Shown here: piece after piece, positions 10,312-18,838 of the stretch
Layout: each line of letters begins with the position of its first letter
How positions within the stretch are numbered: position 1 is the stretch's first letter
DNA from: Gordonia sp. X0973
GTDB lineage: Bacteria; Actinomycetota; Actinomycetes; Mycobacteriales; Mycobacteriaceae
Direction of reading: 5' to 3'
Assembly (NCBI RefSeq): GCF_013348785.1
Contig: NZ_CP054691.1
Coordinates: 1,736,001 to 1,800,000 of the forward strand
DNA: 64,000 nt
The notes under the pieces: model-generated
Databases searched by the model: none
The model's input: only the letters and a program-made list of their open reading frames with translations
Told to the model about the DNA's origin: nothing
Translations under genes and position numbers: made by a program

Positions 10312-11892
10312 CTACTCGGCGGGACAGGCGCGTGTGCGGTCGCCGGAGAGTCCGTCCGGGCCGAGGTAGTCGTCGACGACCTGCGCGGCGCAGGTGCTGT
10401 GCGCGACCACGGAGTAGCCCACGCCGTCCCAGCTGACCGTGGTGGGCTGGGTCTGGGCGTCGATGAAGACGCGGTTGAGATTGGCGGGATCGCTGCCGTT
10501 GACCGGGTCGCCGCCGGCACCGAAGACCAACGGCGGCACCTCGAACGCGGCGGGGGCGGCCGGCGCGGTCGTCGTTCCCCACCCGGTGCATTGCGCCAGG
10601 GCGACCGCTTCGGTTGGCCCGACCAGCGGGTACTGCTTGGACCAGTCGGTGGCGAGCGCCTCGATCTCGTTGAGTCCCGCGGTGCCGGTGACGTTGTTGC
10701 AGCGCCCGACCAGGATTCCGTCCTGACCCTGGACGGCGGCGGTGCGTCGAGACAGCGAAGCGAGCGCTGCGGTGTCTCCGCGGTCGGCGGCGGCCAGCGC
10801 GGCGACGAGATCGCGGAGCTGGGCCGAGTCGGTCGCCAGACCGATGCCGAGGGTCACCGCATCGACGACCCCGGCGGCGTTCAGTTCCTTGAGTTTGCCC
10901 GTCGCGGCCTTGTCCAGGACCGACGCCAGGACGGCCGTCGGATCGGTGACCTTGCCCGCGCATTCTGGGTTGGTGGTGCATCGACGGGTGAAGGTGTCGA
11001 GGGCCTGCTCGACGCCGCGCACCCGGACGCTCGCCCGGTCCTTGGCCGTACCGGTGAACGGTGTCGGCGTGTCCAGGATGAGGCGGCCCGTGCGGTTGGC
11101 GTACTGCGCGGCATAGGAGAGCGCTACCTGTGCGCCGGTGCCGACGCCGAGGACGGCCATCTTCTCCAGCCCCCACTTCGCGCGCAGCGCCTCCAAGTCG
11201 GTCGCCGACAGCGCGTAGGTGAAGGACAGGGCATTGCGGTCGAGCGTGTCGGTGCAGGAATCGGCGGCACTGCGCGCGGCGGTCGCGACCCGCGATACCT
11301 GGGATTGTCCGGTGGTGCCGACCGACGGCGTCTGGCCGTTGTCGGCCAGGACCGCCCGATCCGCCCGCGTCATGCAGTCGATGTCGGCGATGCCGCGTTG
11401 CTCGACGGCGACCACCGGGTGCTTGGCCAACAGCTGGGCTCCGGCCGGTCCGCCGGCTAGGGCGAGGCCGAATTGGCCGGCGGGCAGGTCGGTGCCGGTC
11501 ACCGCGACGATCGGTGCCGCATCCTTCGGGGTGTCGGGCATCCGCAGGCGGACGAGGGGAATCGACACCGATTCACTTCCGGTGACGGTCGGGTTGGCCG
11601 CGGTCATCACGGTCGCGCACCGGACCTCGACGCGGGGGGCGGGGGTGATGCCGTAGCGCGCGGCCATCGATGCCGGGCAGTCGCGCCAGTTCAGGTCGGA
11701 TTTGATGCCGGGTAGCGCAGCGGTCTTGGGTTTGGCCGACTCGCTGGTGGGCGTCCCCTTCGAGCCGCCGCCGCGAACCACAGCGGGGCCGGAATCGGGG
11801 CCGACGGCGCAGCCGGCGGCAGTGACGGCGGCGGCCAGCGGGATCAGCAAGAATCGGGCGGCGGTGCCCGCGCGCGCGGCGAGGGAATGCAT
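10312..11892 (-). CDS. Exported alpha/beta-hydrolase (Rv2672-like, TAP-type), probable lipoprotein
   Basis: A 526-residue secreted hydrolase of the tripeptidyl-aminopeptidase-like alpha/beta-hydrolase group. The N-terminus has a hydrophobic stretch ending in VTAAGC, a plausible lipobox with C28, so the protein is likely anchored outside the membrane. AVLGVGTGAQVALSYAAQ is at the nucleophile elbow, with Gly-Thr-Gly in place of the usual Gly-x-Ser-x-Gly, so catalytic activity is uncertain. PLVFGAGGDPVN and the late AHSTCAAQ supply the likely acid and histidine. The ATG at 11892 was chosen because a TAGTCT -10 precedes it by 7 bases. It occupies the place of Rv2672 beside aftC. Confidence 0.83.
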   Translation of the reverse strand: MHSLAARAGTAARFLLIPLAAAVTAAGCAVGPDSGPAVVRGGGSKGTPTSESAKPKTAALPGIKSDLNWRDCPASMAARYGITPAPRVEVRCATVMTAANPTVTGSESVSIPLVRLRMPDTPKDAAPIVAVTGTDLPAGQFGLALAGGPAGAQLLAKHPVVAVEQRGIADIDCMTRADRAVLADNGQTPSVGTTGQSQVSRVATAARSAADSCTDTLDRNALSFTYALSATDLEALRAKWGLEKMAVLGVGTGAQVALSYAAQYANRTGRLILDTPTPFTGTAKDRASVRVRGVEQALDTFTRRCTTNPECAGKVTDPTAVLASVLDKAATGKLKELNAAGVVDAVTLGIGLATDSAQLRDLVAALAAADRGDTAALASLSRRTAAVQGQDGILVGRCNNVTGTAGLNEIEALATDWSKQYPLVGPTEAVALAQCTGWGTTTAPAAPAAFEVPPLVFGAGGDPVNGSDPANLNRVFIDAQTQPTTVSWDGVGYSVVAHSTCAAQVVDDYLGPDGLSGDRTRACPAE

Positions 11893-11899
11893 AGCGTCG

Positions 11900-11905
11900 A
11901 GACTA
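11900..11905 (-). promoter_or_regulatory. -10 element sharing the ribD stop codon
   Basis: TAGTCT on the minus strand. Its first three bases are the TAG stop of ribD and it ends 7 bases before the ATG of the hydrolase gene. The promoter is thus built into the end of the upstream gene. Confidence 0.5.
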
Positions 11906-12616
11906 GCGGGACGCGTGGCGGTCGTCGTGTTCCCCGTCGCTCGAACGCCACAGGGCGAACAGGTAGCCGTCATCGTCGCCGAGCAGGTGTGCGCAGCGCA
12001 TCGGGCGGGCGAACTCGGCGTCGACGTTGACCGCCCGGCTGGCCGAGCCCCCGACGATCAGCGGGCTCGTCGTCAGACACAGTTCGTCGAGGGCGTCGGC
12101 GGCGACGAAGGCGCCGAGGAGTCGCGGGCCGCCCTCGAGCAGGATGCAGCGCCAGCCGCGGCGGCCGCACTCGGCGCCGATGGCGGCCGGCGAGACGCTG
12201 GCCGTGCCGCAGGAGACGAGGGTGGCGCCGGCGTCGGTGAGGGCCGTGGCCCGCGTGGCTGGCGCCGCGTCGCAGGTCAGCACGAGGGTCCGGGGGTCGC
12301 GCAGCGGCGGGTAGTCCGTCGGGATGTCCAGGGTCCGCGACACCAGGGCCAGCGCGGGTCCGTCGGGCTGCCGGTATCCCTCGGTCAGCGCGGTATGCGC
12401 ACCCACCACGACCACGTCGGCGAGCGAGCGCAGCAGGGCGAAGATCTGGTGGTCGCCCGCCGCGGCCAGATCACCAGAACGACCCTCCAGGCCGGCCGCG
12501 CCGTCGATGCTGGCGATCATGTTGGCGCGCACCACCGGCGTCGGACCGTCGGGATAGGCGTACATCCGGGTCAGGTCGTCGGGTGTGACCTCGCTCGCTT
12601 TGTGGAGTATCTGCAC
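11903..12616 (-). CDS. ribD: RibD C-terminal-domain reductase (Rv2671-like)
   Basis: This 237-residue protein consists only of the dihydrofolate-reductase-like RibD reductase domain, with ANMIASIDGAAGLEGRSGD at the start, VVVGAHTALTEGYRQP, and the NADPH-binding ILLEGGPRLLG. The deaminase domain of full RibD is absent. The M. tuberculosis counterpart Rv2671 has been reported to act as an alternative dihydrofolate reductase, so a folate role is as possible as a riboflavin one. GTG start with a CACAAT -10-like sequence 6 bases upstream. It diverges from zapE. Confidence 0.85.
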   Translation of the reverse strand: MQILHKASEVTPDDLTRMYAYPDGPTPVVRANMIASIDGAAGLEGRSGDLAAAGDHQIFALLRSLADVVVVGAHTALTEGYRQPDGPALALVSRTLDIPTDYPPLRDPRTLVLTCDAAPATRATALTDAGATLVSCGTASVSPAAIGAECGRRGWRCILLEGGPRLLGAFVAADALDELCLTTSPLIVGGSASRAVNVDAEFARPMRCAHLLGDDDGYLFALWRSSDGEHDDRHASR

Positions 12617-12639
12617 CTCGCCATTGTGGCCGGTCCAGA

Positions 12640-12645
12640 TATTCT
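12640..12645 (+). promoter_or_regulatory. -10 element for zapE
   Basis: TATTCT ends 9 bases before the ATG at 12655 in the 38-base gap between divergent ribD and zapE. Confidence 0.42.
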
Positions 12646-12654
12646 TTGTGGGTC

Positions 12655-13674
12655 ATGACGCTGCATTTGGTTGACCGCAATCCGATCGTCGCGCCGGAGA
12701 CCCTCATCGCCGAGATGGTCCCGCCGTCGACCTTCGACGACGTCAGTTTCGATACGTACATCCCCAGCCCGGACGAGCCGAGCCAGGCGGCCGCCCTCGC
12801 GTCGGCGCGCTCCTTCGCCGAACGGGCCGCGAAGGTGCGCAGTGGCAAGCGGGGCCTGTTCGGTCGCAAGAGTGCGCCCGAACACGGGATCGGGCTCTAC
12901 CTCGACGGCGGGTTCGGCGTCGGCAAGACCCACCTGCTGGCCTCGATCTACCACGCGATGCCCGGCCCGAAGGCCTTCGCGACCTTCGTCGAGCTGACCC
13001 AGCTCGTCGGTGCGCTGGGCTTCCTCAACACCGTCGAGCGCCTCGCGGACCACACGGTGATCTGCATCGACGAGTTCGAGCTGGACGATCCGGGCGACAC
13101 GATGCTGGTCTCGCGGCTGCTGTCCGAGCTCAGCGGCAAGGGGGTCTCGATCGCGACGACGTCCAACACGCTGCCCGGCCAGCTGGGCGAGGGACGGTTC
13201 GCCGCACAGGACTTCATGCGCGAGATCCGCAAGCTCTCCGGCATCTTCGAATCGGTCCGGGTCGACGGGCCCGACTACCGTCACCGCGACCTGCCGCCGG
13301 CGCCCGAGCCGCGTACCAACGCCGAGTTGGTCGCGCTCGCCGAGGCGTCGGACACCGCCAGCCTCGACGACTTCACCGCGCTCTGCGAGCACTTGAGCAC
13401 CCTGCACCCGTCGAAGTACAAGGCGCTGGTGGACGGCGTGACCCTGGTGTGCGTCTCCGACGTCTCGCCGACCACCGACCAGTCGGTGGCGCTGCGCCTG
13501 GTGGTGCTGGCCGACCGGCTGTACGACGCGGGCATCCCGCTGACGACCTCGGGGTGCAAGCTCGACGAGATCTTCACCGACGAGATGCTGGCCGGCGGTT
13601 ACCGCAAGAAGTACCTGCGTGCCACGTCGCGACTGCTGGCACTGTCGCGGTTCGCCGAGGCGAACGCGGTCTGA
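12655..13674 (+). CDS. zapE: Cell division protein ZapE-like AFG1-family ATPase
   Basis: A 339-residue P-loop ATPase with Walker A GGFGVGKTHLLAS and Walker B VICIDEFELDDPGD, the latter pair typical of AFG1/ZapE ATPases. In E. coli ZapE acts at the Z-ring under stress; in Actinobacteria the role is untested (counterpart Rv2670c). The ATG at 12655 follows a TATTCT -10. A strong hairpin about 40 bases after the stop probably ends the transcript. Confidence 0.88.
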   Translation: MTLHLVDRNPIVAPETLIAEMVPPSTFDDVSFDTYIPSPDEPSQAAALASARSFAERAAKVRSGKRGLFGRKSAPEHGIGLYLDGGFGVGKTHLLASIYHAMPGPKAFATFVELTQLVGALGFLNTVERLADHTVICIDEFELDDPGDTMLVSRLLSELSGKGVSIATTSNTLPGQLGEGRFAAQDFMREIRKLSGIFESVRVDGPDYRHRDLPPAPEPRTNAELVALAEASDTASLDDFTALCEHLSTLHPSKYKALVDGVTLVCVSDVSPTTDQSVALRLVVLADRLYDAGIPLTTSGCKLDEIFTDEMLAGGYRKKYLRATSRLLALSRFAEANAV

Positions 13675-13714
13675 CTCGAACGGCCGCGCCCCGTTCCGGG
13701 TGCGCCTGCGAGGA

Positions 13715-13741
13715 CACCGCGGGACGTGCGTCCACGCGGTG
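13715..13741 (+). terminator. Strong hairpin after zapE
   Basis: CACCGCGGGACG pairs with CGTCC-A-CGCGGTG, a stem of up to 12 pairs with one bulged A and a very short loop. There is no T tract, as is usual for actinobacterial terminators. It lies between the zapE stop and the next promoter. Confidence 0.6.
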
Positions 13742-13750
13742 CCGTTGCCC

Positions 13751-13756
13751 TATCGT
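13751..13756 (+). promoter_or_regulatory. -10 element for the MmcQ/YjbR-like gene
   Basis: TATCGT ends 6 bases before the ATG at 13763, indicating leaderless transcription. Confidence 0.45.
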
Positions 13757-13762
13757 GAGGTG

Positions 13763-14203
13763 ATGGCGAGCACCCCGGCACGCGGTCGGCGCAGAAGAGC
13801 CCGTGTCCAGGACGTGCACGACCTGGCACAGGCGATGCCGTACGTGACCGTCGAGGCGGGATCGCAGGGCAACGAGGTCTATCAGGTCGGCGGCAAGTCG
13901 TTCGTGTTCTTCCGCAACCCACGACCCGATGCCGTGGATCCCGAGACCGGGGACAGGTATGACGACGTCATCGTGATCTGGGTCGGCTCCGATGAGGACA
14001 AGCTGGCGATGGTGCAGGACGAGGATTCCCCGTTCTTTACGACCCCGCACTTCAACGGGCATCCTTCGGTACTTCTGCGTGGCAGCCGTGTCGGCGAACT
14101 CGGTTACACAGAACTGGCGGAAGTCATTCAGGAGGCGTGGCTGTCCCGAGCGTCGAAGCGCCGCTCCCGGGCCTGGCTGGCCGGGCATGACCTCGCGGAC
14201 TGA
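13763..14203 (+). CDS. MmcQ/YjbR-like small protein
   Basis: A 146-residue cytoplasmic protein resembling the MmcQ/YjbR DNA-binding-like fold (CyaY-like superfamily). The recognisable core runs from VGGKSFVFFRNPRPDAVD through DDVIVIWVGSDEDKLAMVQ and ends with the typical LAEVIQEAWLSRASKRRSRA. The biochemical role of this family is unknown; a DNA-binding role is proposed but weak. The ATG at 13763 is supported by a -10 six bases upstream. It converges with the GNAT gene, with a 5-base gap between stop codons. Confidence 0.72.
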   Translation: MASTPARGRRRRARVQDVHDLAQAMPYVTVEAGSQGNEVYQVGGKSFVFFRNPRPDAVDPETGDRYDDVIVIWVGSDEDKLAMVQDEDSPFFTTPHFNGHPSVLLRGSRVGELGYTELAEVIQEAWLSRASKRRSRAWLAGHDLAD

Positions 14204-14208
14204 CACGG

Positions 14209-14775
14209 TCACACGGGCCTCATCAGCACGTAGTCGTGCTCGATTCGGCCGTTGAGGTCGAAGGCCCTGGTCCCGATCCGGGTGAACCCGGACTTCGTGT
14301 AGAACCGCAGCGCCCGATGGTTCTCCTCGTTCACGCCCAACCAGGCGGCCGCGCTCTCCCGTTCCGCGGCGCGGCGCAGGGCGGCGCGCATCATCGCCCG
14401 CGACGGAGGATCGTCGGACCGGCCGCGATCGCCGTGGTGATCGGGCAGCACGTAGAACTTGGAGATCTCGGAGAGTTGCGAGTCGACCCGACCCGGCTGA
14501 TCCCGGTCGCCGACGTCGGCGGGCAGCGCGCTGCCGTGGTGGACGACCGCGTAGCCGACGAATGCGCCGTCGGCGGCCGGACGCGCGACGAGGACGTCGG
14601 TGTCCGGATCGGCGATGTGCGCGGCGAACCGGTCGGCGCCGAGCACGCTGCGGATGTGCGCCGCGACGTCCTCGGGCGGCGAATGTGGGGGACAGGCGAG
14701 GGGGAAGGTGGTCGCCGCGAGCGACGCCAGGCGGTCGGCGGATGTGGGATCAGTCACAATTTCGACGACGGTCAC
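14209..14775 (-). CDS. GNAT-family N-acetyltransferase
   Basis: A 188-residue acetyltransferase with the GNAT core: the beta4 segment LSEISKFYVLPDHHGDR, a residue pattern for acetyl-CoA binding around SRAMMRAALRRAAERESA, and the C-terminal LGVNEENHRALRFYTKSGF with RIGTRAFDLNG. The N-terminal ATFPLACPPHSP is also characteristic of a common actinobacterial subgroup. The frame stays open upstream through a repeat patch, but the GTG at 14775 gives a normal length. The substrate is unknown. Confidence 0.83.
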   Translation of the reverse strand: MTVVEIVTDPTSADRLASLAATTFPLACPPHSPPEDVAAHIRSVLGADRFAAHIADPDTDVLVARPAADGAFVGYAVVHHGSALPADVGDRDQPGRVDSQLSEISKFYVLPDHHGDRGRSDDPPSRAMMRAALRRAAERESAAAWLGVNEENHRALRFYTKSGFTRIGTRAFDLNGRIEHDYVLMRPV

Positions 14776-14804
14776 CCCACAAGACTGCCAGTCGATCGGG
14801 TCGC

Positions 14805-14862
14805 GGGTGCCCACTCGGTGCCCTCGGGGTGCCCACTCGGCGGGGATGGGGTGCCCACTCGG
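14805..14862. repeat. Three copies of a 14-base unit at 22-base spacing
   Basis: GGGTGCCCACTCGG occurs at 14805-14818, 14827-14840 and 14849-14862, exactly 22 bases apart, with spacers that differ. A degenerate GTGCCCTCGG lies between the first two. The array sits 30-90 bases upstream of the GNAT start and upstream of the tRNA promoter. It has too few copies and too short a unit for CRISPR. Confidence 0.8.
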
Positions 14863-14939
14863 CGCTCGGCCGGCGCGAGGGACGGGAGCGTCGGAATACG
14901 ATCCGTGTGATTCCAGTCGGGGTGTTGTGACCAGCAGAT

Positions 14940-14968
14940 TTGGCAATGGTTCGAAGGTCGGCTAGTGT
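14940..14968 (+). promoter_or_regulatory. Promoter of the tRNA cluster
   Basis: TTGGCA (14940-14945) and TAGTGT (14963-14968) are separated by 17 bases, a good housekeeping-sigma promoter. Transcription would start about 45 bases before the first tRNA. Confidence 0.65.
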
Positions 14969-15021
14969 TTCCACTCGCACCGCAAGCACGACGGGAAACC
15001 GGAATGCGAGCGGGTCGGAAT

Positions 15022-15094
15022 GCGGATGTAGCGCAGTTGGTAGCGCATCACCTTGCCAAGGTGAGGGTCGCGGGTTCGAATCCCGTCATCCGCT
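15022..15094 (+). tRNA. tRNA-Gly (GCC)
   Basis: A 73-base cloverleaf: acceptor GCGGATG pairs with CATCCGC, the anticodon loop TTGCCAA gives GCC, and the T arm contains GGTTCGAATCC. The discriminator base is T, as expected for glycine. CCA is not encoded. Confidence 0.95.
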
Positions 15095-15142
15095 CGAGGT
15101 GGGTTCCTCGTGGGGAGTTCCTCCCGGCGGAAACCTCGCATT

Positions 15143-15216
15143 GGTGGTGTGGCCGAGTGGTGAGGCAACGGCCTGCAAAGCCGTGTACACGGGTTCGATT
15201 CCCGTCGCCACCTCCA
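15143..15216 (+). tRNA. tRNA-Cys (GCA)
   Basis: Acceptor GGTGGTG pairs with CGCCACC (one G-T pair). The anticodon stem ACGGC/GCCGT holds loop CTGCAAA, giving GCA. The discriminator is T and the 3' CCA is encoded at 15214-15216. Confidence 0.95.
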
Positions 15217-15247
15217 CGAAAACGGTTCACCACCGATTTCACCACCC

Positions 15248-15322
15248 GCGCGATTAGCTCAGCGGGAGAGCGCTTCCCTGACACGGAAGAGGTCACAGGT
15301 TCAATCCCTGTATCGCGCACCA
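15248..15322 (+). tRNA. tRNA-Val (GAC)
   Basis: Acceptor GCGCGAT pairs with ATCGCGC. The anticodon stem CTTCC/GGAAG holds loop CTGACAC, giving GAC. The discriminator is A and CCA is encoded at 15320-15322. Confidence 0.95.
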
Positions 15323-15345
15323 CGGCCCTGCGAGTACGGGCCCCC

Positions 15346-15420
15346 GGTCCCATAGCTCAGCGGAAGAGCGCTCGCCTCACACGCGAGAGGTCGCTGGTTC
15401 GAACCCAGCTGGGACCACCA
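15346..15420 (+). tRNA. tRNA-Val (CAC)
   Basis: Acceptor GGTCCCA pairs with TGGGACC. The anticodon stem CTCGC/GCGAG holds loop CTCACAC, giving CAC. The discriminator is A and CCA is encoded at 15418-15420. It is the last tRNA of the cluster. Confidence 0.95.
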
Positions 15421-15541
15421 CGCCTGACTCTTTCCACACCGCGGACCACTGCGCGCCGCGTCTGGGCGCCACCGATACGATCTAGGCAGCCGAAGTTCTA
15501 TCGCTTGCCGTTGCGCCCGAATCCCCCGAGGAGCCCCGACC

Positions 15542-17608
15542 GTGTCGTCGCCAGTTGAGTCCGTTGTGCCCGCCACCGTCACGGTGCCGGCGGGGACGAC
15601 CGCCGGCGCGGCGCTGCGCGAGGTCGACGCCCCGAACAAGGGGCCGCAGGCGGTCGTCGTGGTCCGCGACCCGGAGGGGAAGCTGCGCGACCTGGCCTGG
15701 GCCCCCGACGTCGAGACGGTCGTCGAACCGGTCGCCGCCGACACCGAGGACGGCCGCAGCGTCATCCGCCACTCGGCCGCCCACGTGCTGGCCCAGGCCG
15801 TGCAGGAGCAGTTCCCCGACGCCAAGCTGGGCATCGGGCCGCCCATCCGCGACGGCTTCTACTACGACTTCGACGTCGCCGAGCCGTTCACGCCGGAAGA
15901 CCTTGCCGCGCTTGAGAAGTCGATGAAGAAGATCATCAAGTCCGGCCAGCGGTTCTCCCGCCGCGTGTACGGCACCCTCGATGAGGCGAAGGCCGAATTG
16001 GCCGGTGAGCCGTACAAGCTGGAACTCGTCGACGACAAGGGCGCCGGGGACGACCCGGAAGTGATGGAGGTCGGCGGCGGTGAGCTGACCGCCTACGACA
16101 ACCTGAACCCGCGCAGCGGGGAGCGGATCTGGGGAGACCTGTGCCGCGGCCCGCACGTGCCGACCACGAAGTACATCCCGGCCTTCAAGTTGACCAGGAG
16201 CTCGGCCGCCTATTGGCGCGGCGACCAGGCCAACGCGGGTCTGCAGCGCATCTACGGCACGGCGTGGGAGAGCGTCGAGGCGATGGACCACTACCTCGAC
16301 CTGCTGGCCGAGGCCGAGAAGCGCGACCACCGTCGACTGGGGGCCGAGCTGGACCTGTTCAGCTTCCCCGACGAACTCGGATCGGGTCTGCCGGTCTTCC
16401 ACCCCAAGGGCGGCATCATCCGCAAGGAGATGGAGGACTATTCGCGGGCGCAGCACGTCGCGGCCGGCTACGAGTTCGTCAACACCCCGCATGTCACCAA
16501 GGGGCAGCTGTTCGAGACGTCCAAGCATCTCGAGTGGTACGCCGACGGGATGTTCCCGCCCATGCACCTCGACGCCGAGTACAACGAGGACGGAACGGTC
16601 CGCCGGCCCGGCCAGGACTACTACGTCAAGCCGATGAACTGCCCGATGCACAACCTCATCTTCAACTCGCGCGGGCGCAGCTACCGCGAGTTGCCGCTGC
16701 GGTTGTTCGAATTCGGCTCGGTGTACCGCTACGAGAAGTCCGGTGTCATCCACGGCCTCACCCGGGCCCGTGGGTTCACCCAGGACGACGCACACATCTA
16801 CTGCGCGCAGGACCAGGTGGTCGAGGAATTGACCACCACGCTCCAGTTCGTGTTGGCGCTGCTCAAGGACTACGGCCTGGACGACTTCTACCTCGAGCTC
16901 TCCACCAAGGACCCGAAGAAGTACGTCGGCACCGACGATCTCTGGGAGGAGGCCACCGAGACCCTGCGCGGCGTCGCCGAGGCCTCCGGCCTGGAACTCG
17001 TGCCGGACCCGGGCGGCGCCGCCTTCTACGGTCCGAAAATCTCGGTGCAGGTCAAAGACGCGCTCGGGCGCACGTGGCAGATGTCGACGATCCAGCTGGA
17101 CTTCTTCCTGCCCGAACTCTTCGATATGCAGTACACCGCCCCGGACGGCACCAAGCAGCGTCCGGTGATGATCCACCGCGCCCTGTTCGGCTCCATCGAG
17201 CGGTTCTTCGGAGTCCTGACCGAGCACTACGCGGGCGCCTTCCCCGCATGGCTGGCGCCCGTGCAGGTCGTCGGGATCCCGGTGGCCGAAACCTTCGCCG
17301 ACCACCTGCAGTCCGTCGTCGGCGAGCTGCGGGCCAACGGCATCCGGGCCGAGGTCGACTACTCCGACGACCGCATGCAGAAGAAGATCCGCACGCATAC
17401 GACGGGCAAGGTGCCGTTCATGCTGTTGGCCGGCGAGCGAGACGTGGAGGCCGGCGCCGTGAGCTTCCGGTTCCGCGACGGTACCCAGGTCAACGGCGTG
17501 CCGGTGGCCGATGCGGTCGCGCTGATCACGGGTTGGGTGGCCGACCGGCGCAACGATTCGCCGACCGCGTCGCTCGTCGCGCCGGACACGGGTCGCGGCG
17601 ATGACTGA
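15542..17608 (+). CDS. thrS: Threonyl-tRNA synthetase
   Basis: ThrS charges tRNA-Thr. The 688-residue class II enzyme has an N-terminal TGS domain, an editing domain with the zinc-type [10 protein letters not shown] motif, and a catalytic core with [12 protein letters not shown] (zinc cysteine), class II motif 2 [20 protein letters not shown], and motif 3 around [13 protein letters not shown]. An anticodon-binding domain follows. GTG start after a GAGGAG site. The roughly 60-base leader shows no T-box or strong hairpin. Its 3' end overlaps the HIT gene by 8 bases, making it the first gene of the PIM operon, as at Rv2614c. Confidence 0.97.
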   Translation: MSSPVESVVPATVTVPAGTTAGAALREVDAPNKGPQAVVVVRDPEGKLRDLAWAPDVETVVEPVAADTEDGRSVIRHSAAHVLAQAVQEQFPDAKLGIGPPIRDGFYYDFDVAEPFTPEDLAALEKSMKKIIKSGQRFSRRVYGTLDEAKAELAGEPYKLELVDDKGAGDDPEVMEVGGGELTAYDNLNPRSGERIWGDLCRGPHVPTTKYIPAFKLTRSSAAYWRGDQANAGLQRIYGTAWESVEAMDHYLDLLAEAEKRDHRRLGAELDLFSFPDELGSGLPVFHPKGGIIRKEMEDYSRAQHVAAGYEFVNTPHVTKGQLFETSKHLEWYADGMFPPMHLDAEYNEDGTVRRPGQDYYVKPMNCPMHNLIFNSRGRSYRELPLRLFEFGSVYRYEKSGVIHGLTRARGFTQDDAHIYCAQDQVVEELTTTLQFVLALLKDYGLDDFYLELSTKDPKKYVGTDDLWEEATETLRGVAEASGLELVPDPGGAAFYGPKISVQVKDALGRTWQMSTIQLDFFLPELFDMQYTAPDGTKQRPVMIHRALFGSIERFFGVLTEHYAGAFPAWLAPVQVVGIPVAETFADHLQSVVGELRANGIRAEVDYSDDRMQKKIRTHTTGKVPFMLLAGERDVEAGAVSFRFRDGTQVNGVPVADAVALITGWVADRRNDSPTASLVAPDTGRGDD

Positions 17609-18161
17609 CCTGCCCGATCGCGCAATCCACGACACGGCGCCGGGGGAGCCCGATCACCTCCAGCGCCTGTGGAGTCCGCATCGGTTGACTTACATCACTT
17701 CCGAGCCGCGCCCGGCCGGGGCCACCGGACACCCATTCCTGGACATCCCCAAGATGTCGGACGAGGACGGGCTGGTCGTCGCGCGGGGGGAGACCGTGTA
17801 CGCCGTGCTCAACCTCTATCCGTACAACCCCGGCCACACGATGATCGTCCCGTACCGGCAGGTGGCCGAACTGGAATCGCTGACCGCCGCCGAGTCCGCC
17901 GAGTTGATGGCCTTCACCCAGAAGACGATCCGGGTGATCAAGGCGGTGTCGGCGCCCGACGCCTTCAACGTGGGCCTCAACCTCGGCGCCGCCGCGGGCG
18001 GATCGCTCTCCGAGCACATCCACCAGCACATCGTGCCGCGCTGGACCGGCGACGCCAACTTCATCACCGTCGTCGGGGACACCAAGGTCCTGCCGCAGCT
18101 GCTGCGCGACACGCGCCGGATCTTGGCAGACGAATGGAACCGGATCGGGGAGGGTGCGTGA
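17601..18161 (+). CDS. HIT-domain protein, AP4A phosphorylase type (Rv2613c-like)
   Basis: A 186-residue histidine-triad protein with the triad [11 protein letters not shown] and the upstream [16 protein letters not shown] strand. The M. tuberculosis homologue Rv2613c is a diadenosine tetraphosphate phosphorylase, so removal of Ap4A, a by-product of aminoacyl-tRNA synthetases, is the likely role; that suits its translational overlap with thrS. The ATG at 17601 lies inside the thrS end, and the stop overlaps pgsA by 4 bases. Confidence 0.9.
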   Translation: MTDLPDRAIHDTAPGEPDHLQRLWSPHRLTYITSEPRPAGATGHPFLDIPKMSDEDGLVVARGETVYAVLNLYPYNPGHTMIVPYRQVAELESLTAAESAELMAFTQKTIRVIKAVSAPDAFNVGLNLGAAAGGSLSEHIHQHIVPRWTGDANFITVVGDTKVLPQLLRDTRRILADEWNRIGEGA

Positions 18162-18835
18162 TCAGCTTCAACGGCGGCCGCCAGGCGATGTCCAAGGTGA
18201 CCGATCCGATCGGCCGCGCGTTGCTGCGCATCGGCCTCACCCCGGACGCGATGACGATCATCGGCACCGTGATCTCGGTGGTCGCGGCCATCGTGCTGTT
18301 CGGCAACGGCTACCTGTTCGCCGGCGCGATGGTGTGCTGGGCCTTCGTAATGCTCGACATGGTCGACGGTGCGATGGCCCGTGCCCGCGGGTGGGGCACC
18401 CGGTTCGGCGCCGTGCTGGACTCCACCTGCGACCGGATCGCCGACGGCGCGATCTTCGGTGCGCTCGCCTGGTGGGCCGCGGTCGTGGCGCCCCACCGGC
18501 TGCTGCTGATCGCCACGCTGATCTGCCTGGTGACCTCCCAGGTCATCTCTTATGCCAAGTCGCGTGCGGAGGCGGCCGGGCTCAACGGCGACGGCGGGCT
18601 GATCGAGCGGCCCGAACGCCTCATCATCGGCCTCAGCGGGGCTGGGCTGACCGACTTCCCCGGATTGCACTGGACCTGGGCGATCCACGTCGCGATGTGG
18701 GCGTTGGCGGTGCTGAGCATCGTCACCGTCGGCCAGCGCATGTGGAGCGTTTACACCTCGCCCGGTGCCCGCGACCCGCTGCCGACCGGGGTACCCGAGG
18801 CGGCCGACGCCGATCCCGGCGCGCAGGAGGGCTGA
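18158..18835 (+). CDS. pgsA: Phosphatidylinositol phosphate synthase
   Basis: A 225-residue CDP-alcohol phosphatidyltransferase with several membrane helices. The complete signature is present: D67, D70, G71, A74, R75, G84, D88 and D92 in the D-x2-D-G-x2-A-R-x8-G-x3-D-x3-D pattern that binds metal and CDP-diacylglycerol. By position (Rv2612c) it joins inositol phosphate to CDP-diacylglycerol, supplying the lipid anchor for PIM, lipomannan and lipoarabinomannan. The GTG at 18158 overlaps the HIT stop by 4 bases and follows a GGGGAGGG site. Confidence 0.93.
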   Translation: MISFNGGRQAMSKVTDPIGRALLRIGLTPDAMTIIGTVISVVAAIVLFGNGYLFAGAMVCWAFVMLDMVDGAMARARGWGTRFGAVLDSTCDRIADGAIFGALAWWAAVVAPHRLLLIATLICLVTSQVISYAKSRAEAAGLNGDGGLIERPERLIIGLSGAGLTDFPGLHWTWAIHVAMWALAVLSIVTVGQRMWSVYTSPGARDPLPTGVPEAADADPGAQEG

Positions 18836-18838
18836 GCG

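Noticed and set aside
14805..14862. CRISPR array suggested by regularly spaced repeats.
   Set aside because: The unit is 14 bases with 8-base spacers and only three copies, and there are no cas genes.
14041..15021. Genomic island or attachment site at the tRNA cluster.
   Set aside because: No integrase, no direct repeat of a tRNA 3' end and no change in base composition on either side were seen.
15421..15541. Possible T-box or riboswitch in the thrS leader.
   Set aside because: The leader after a likely -10 near 15476 is only about 55 bases and has no specifier loop, antiterminator or strong stem.
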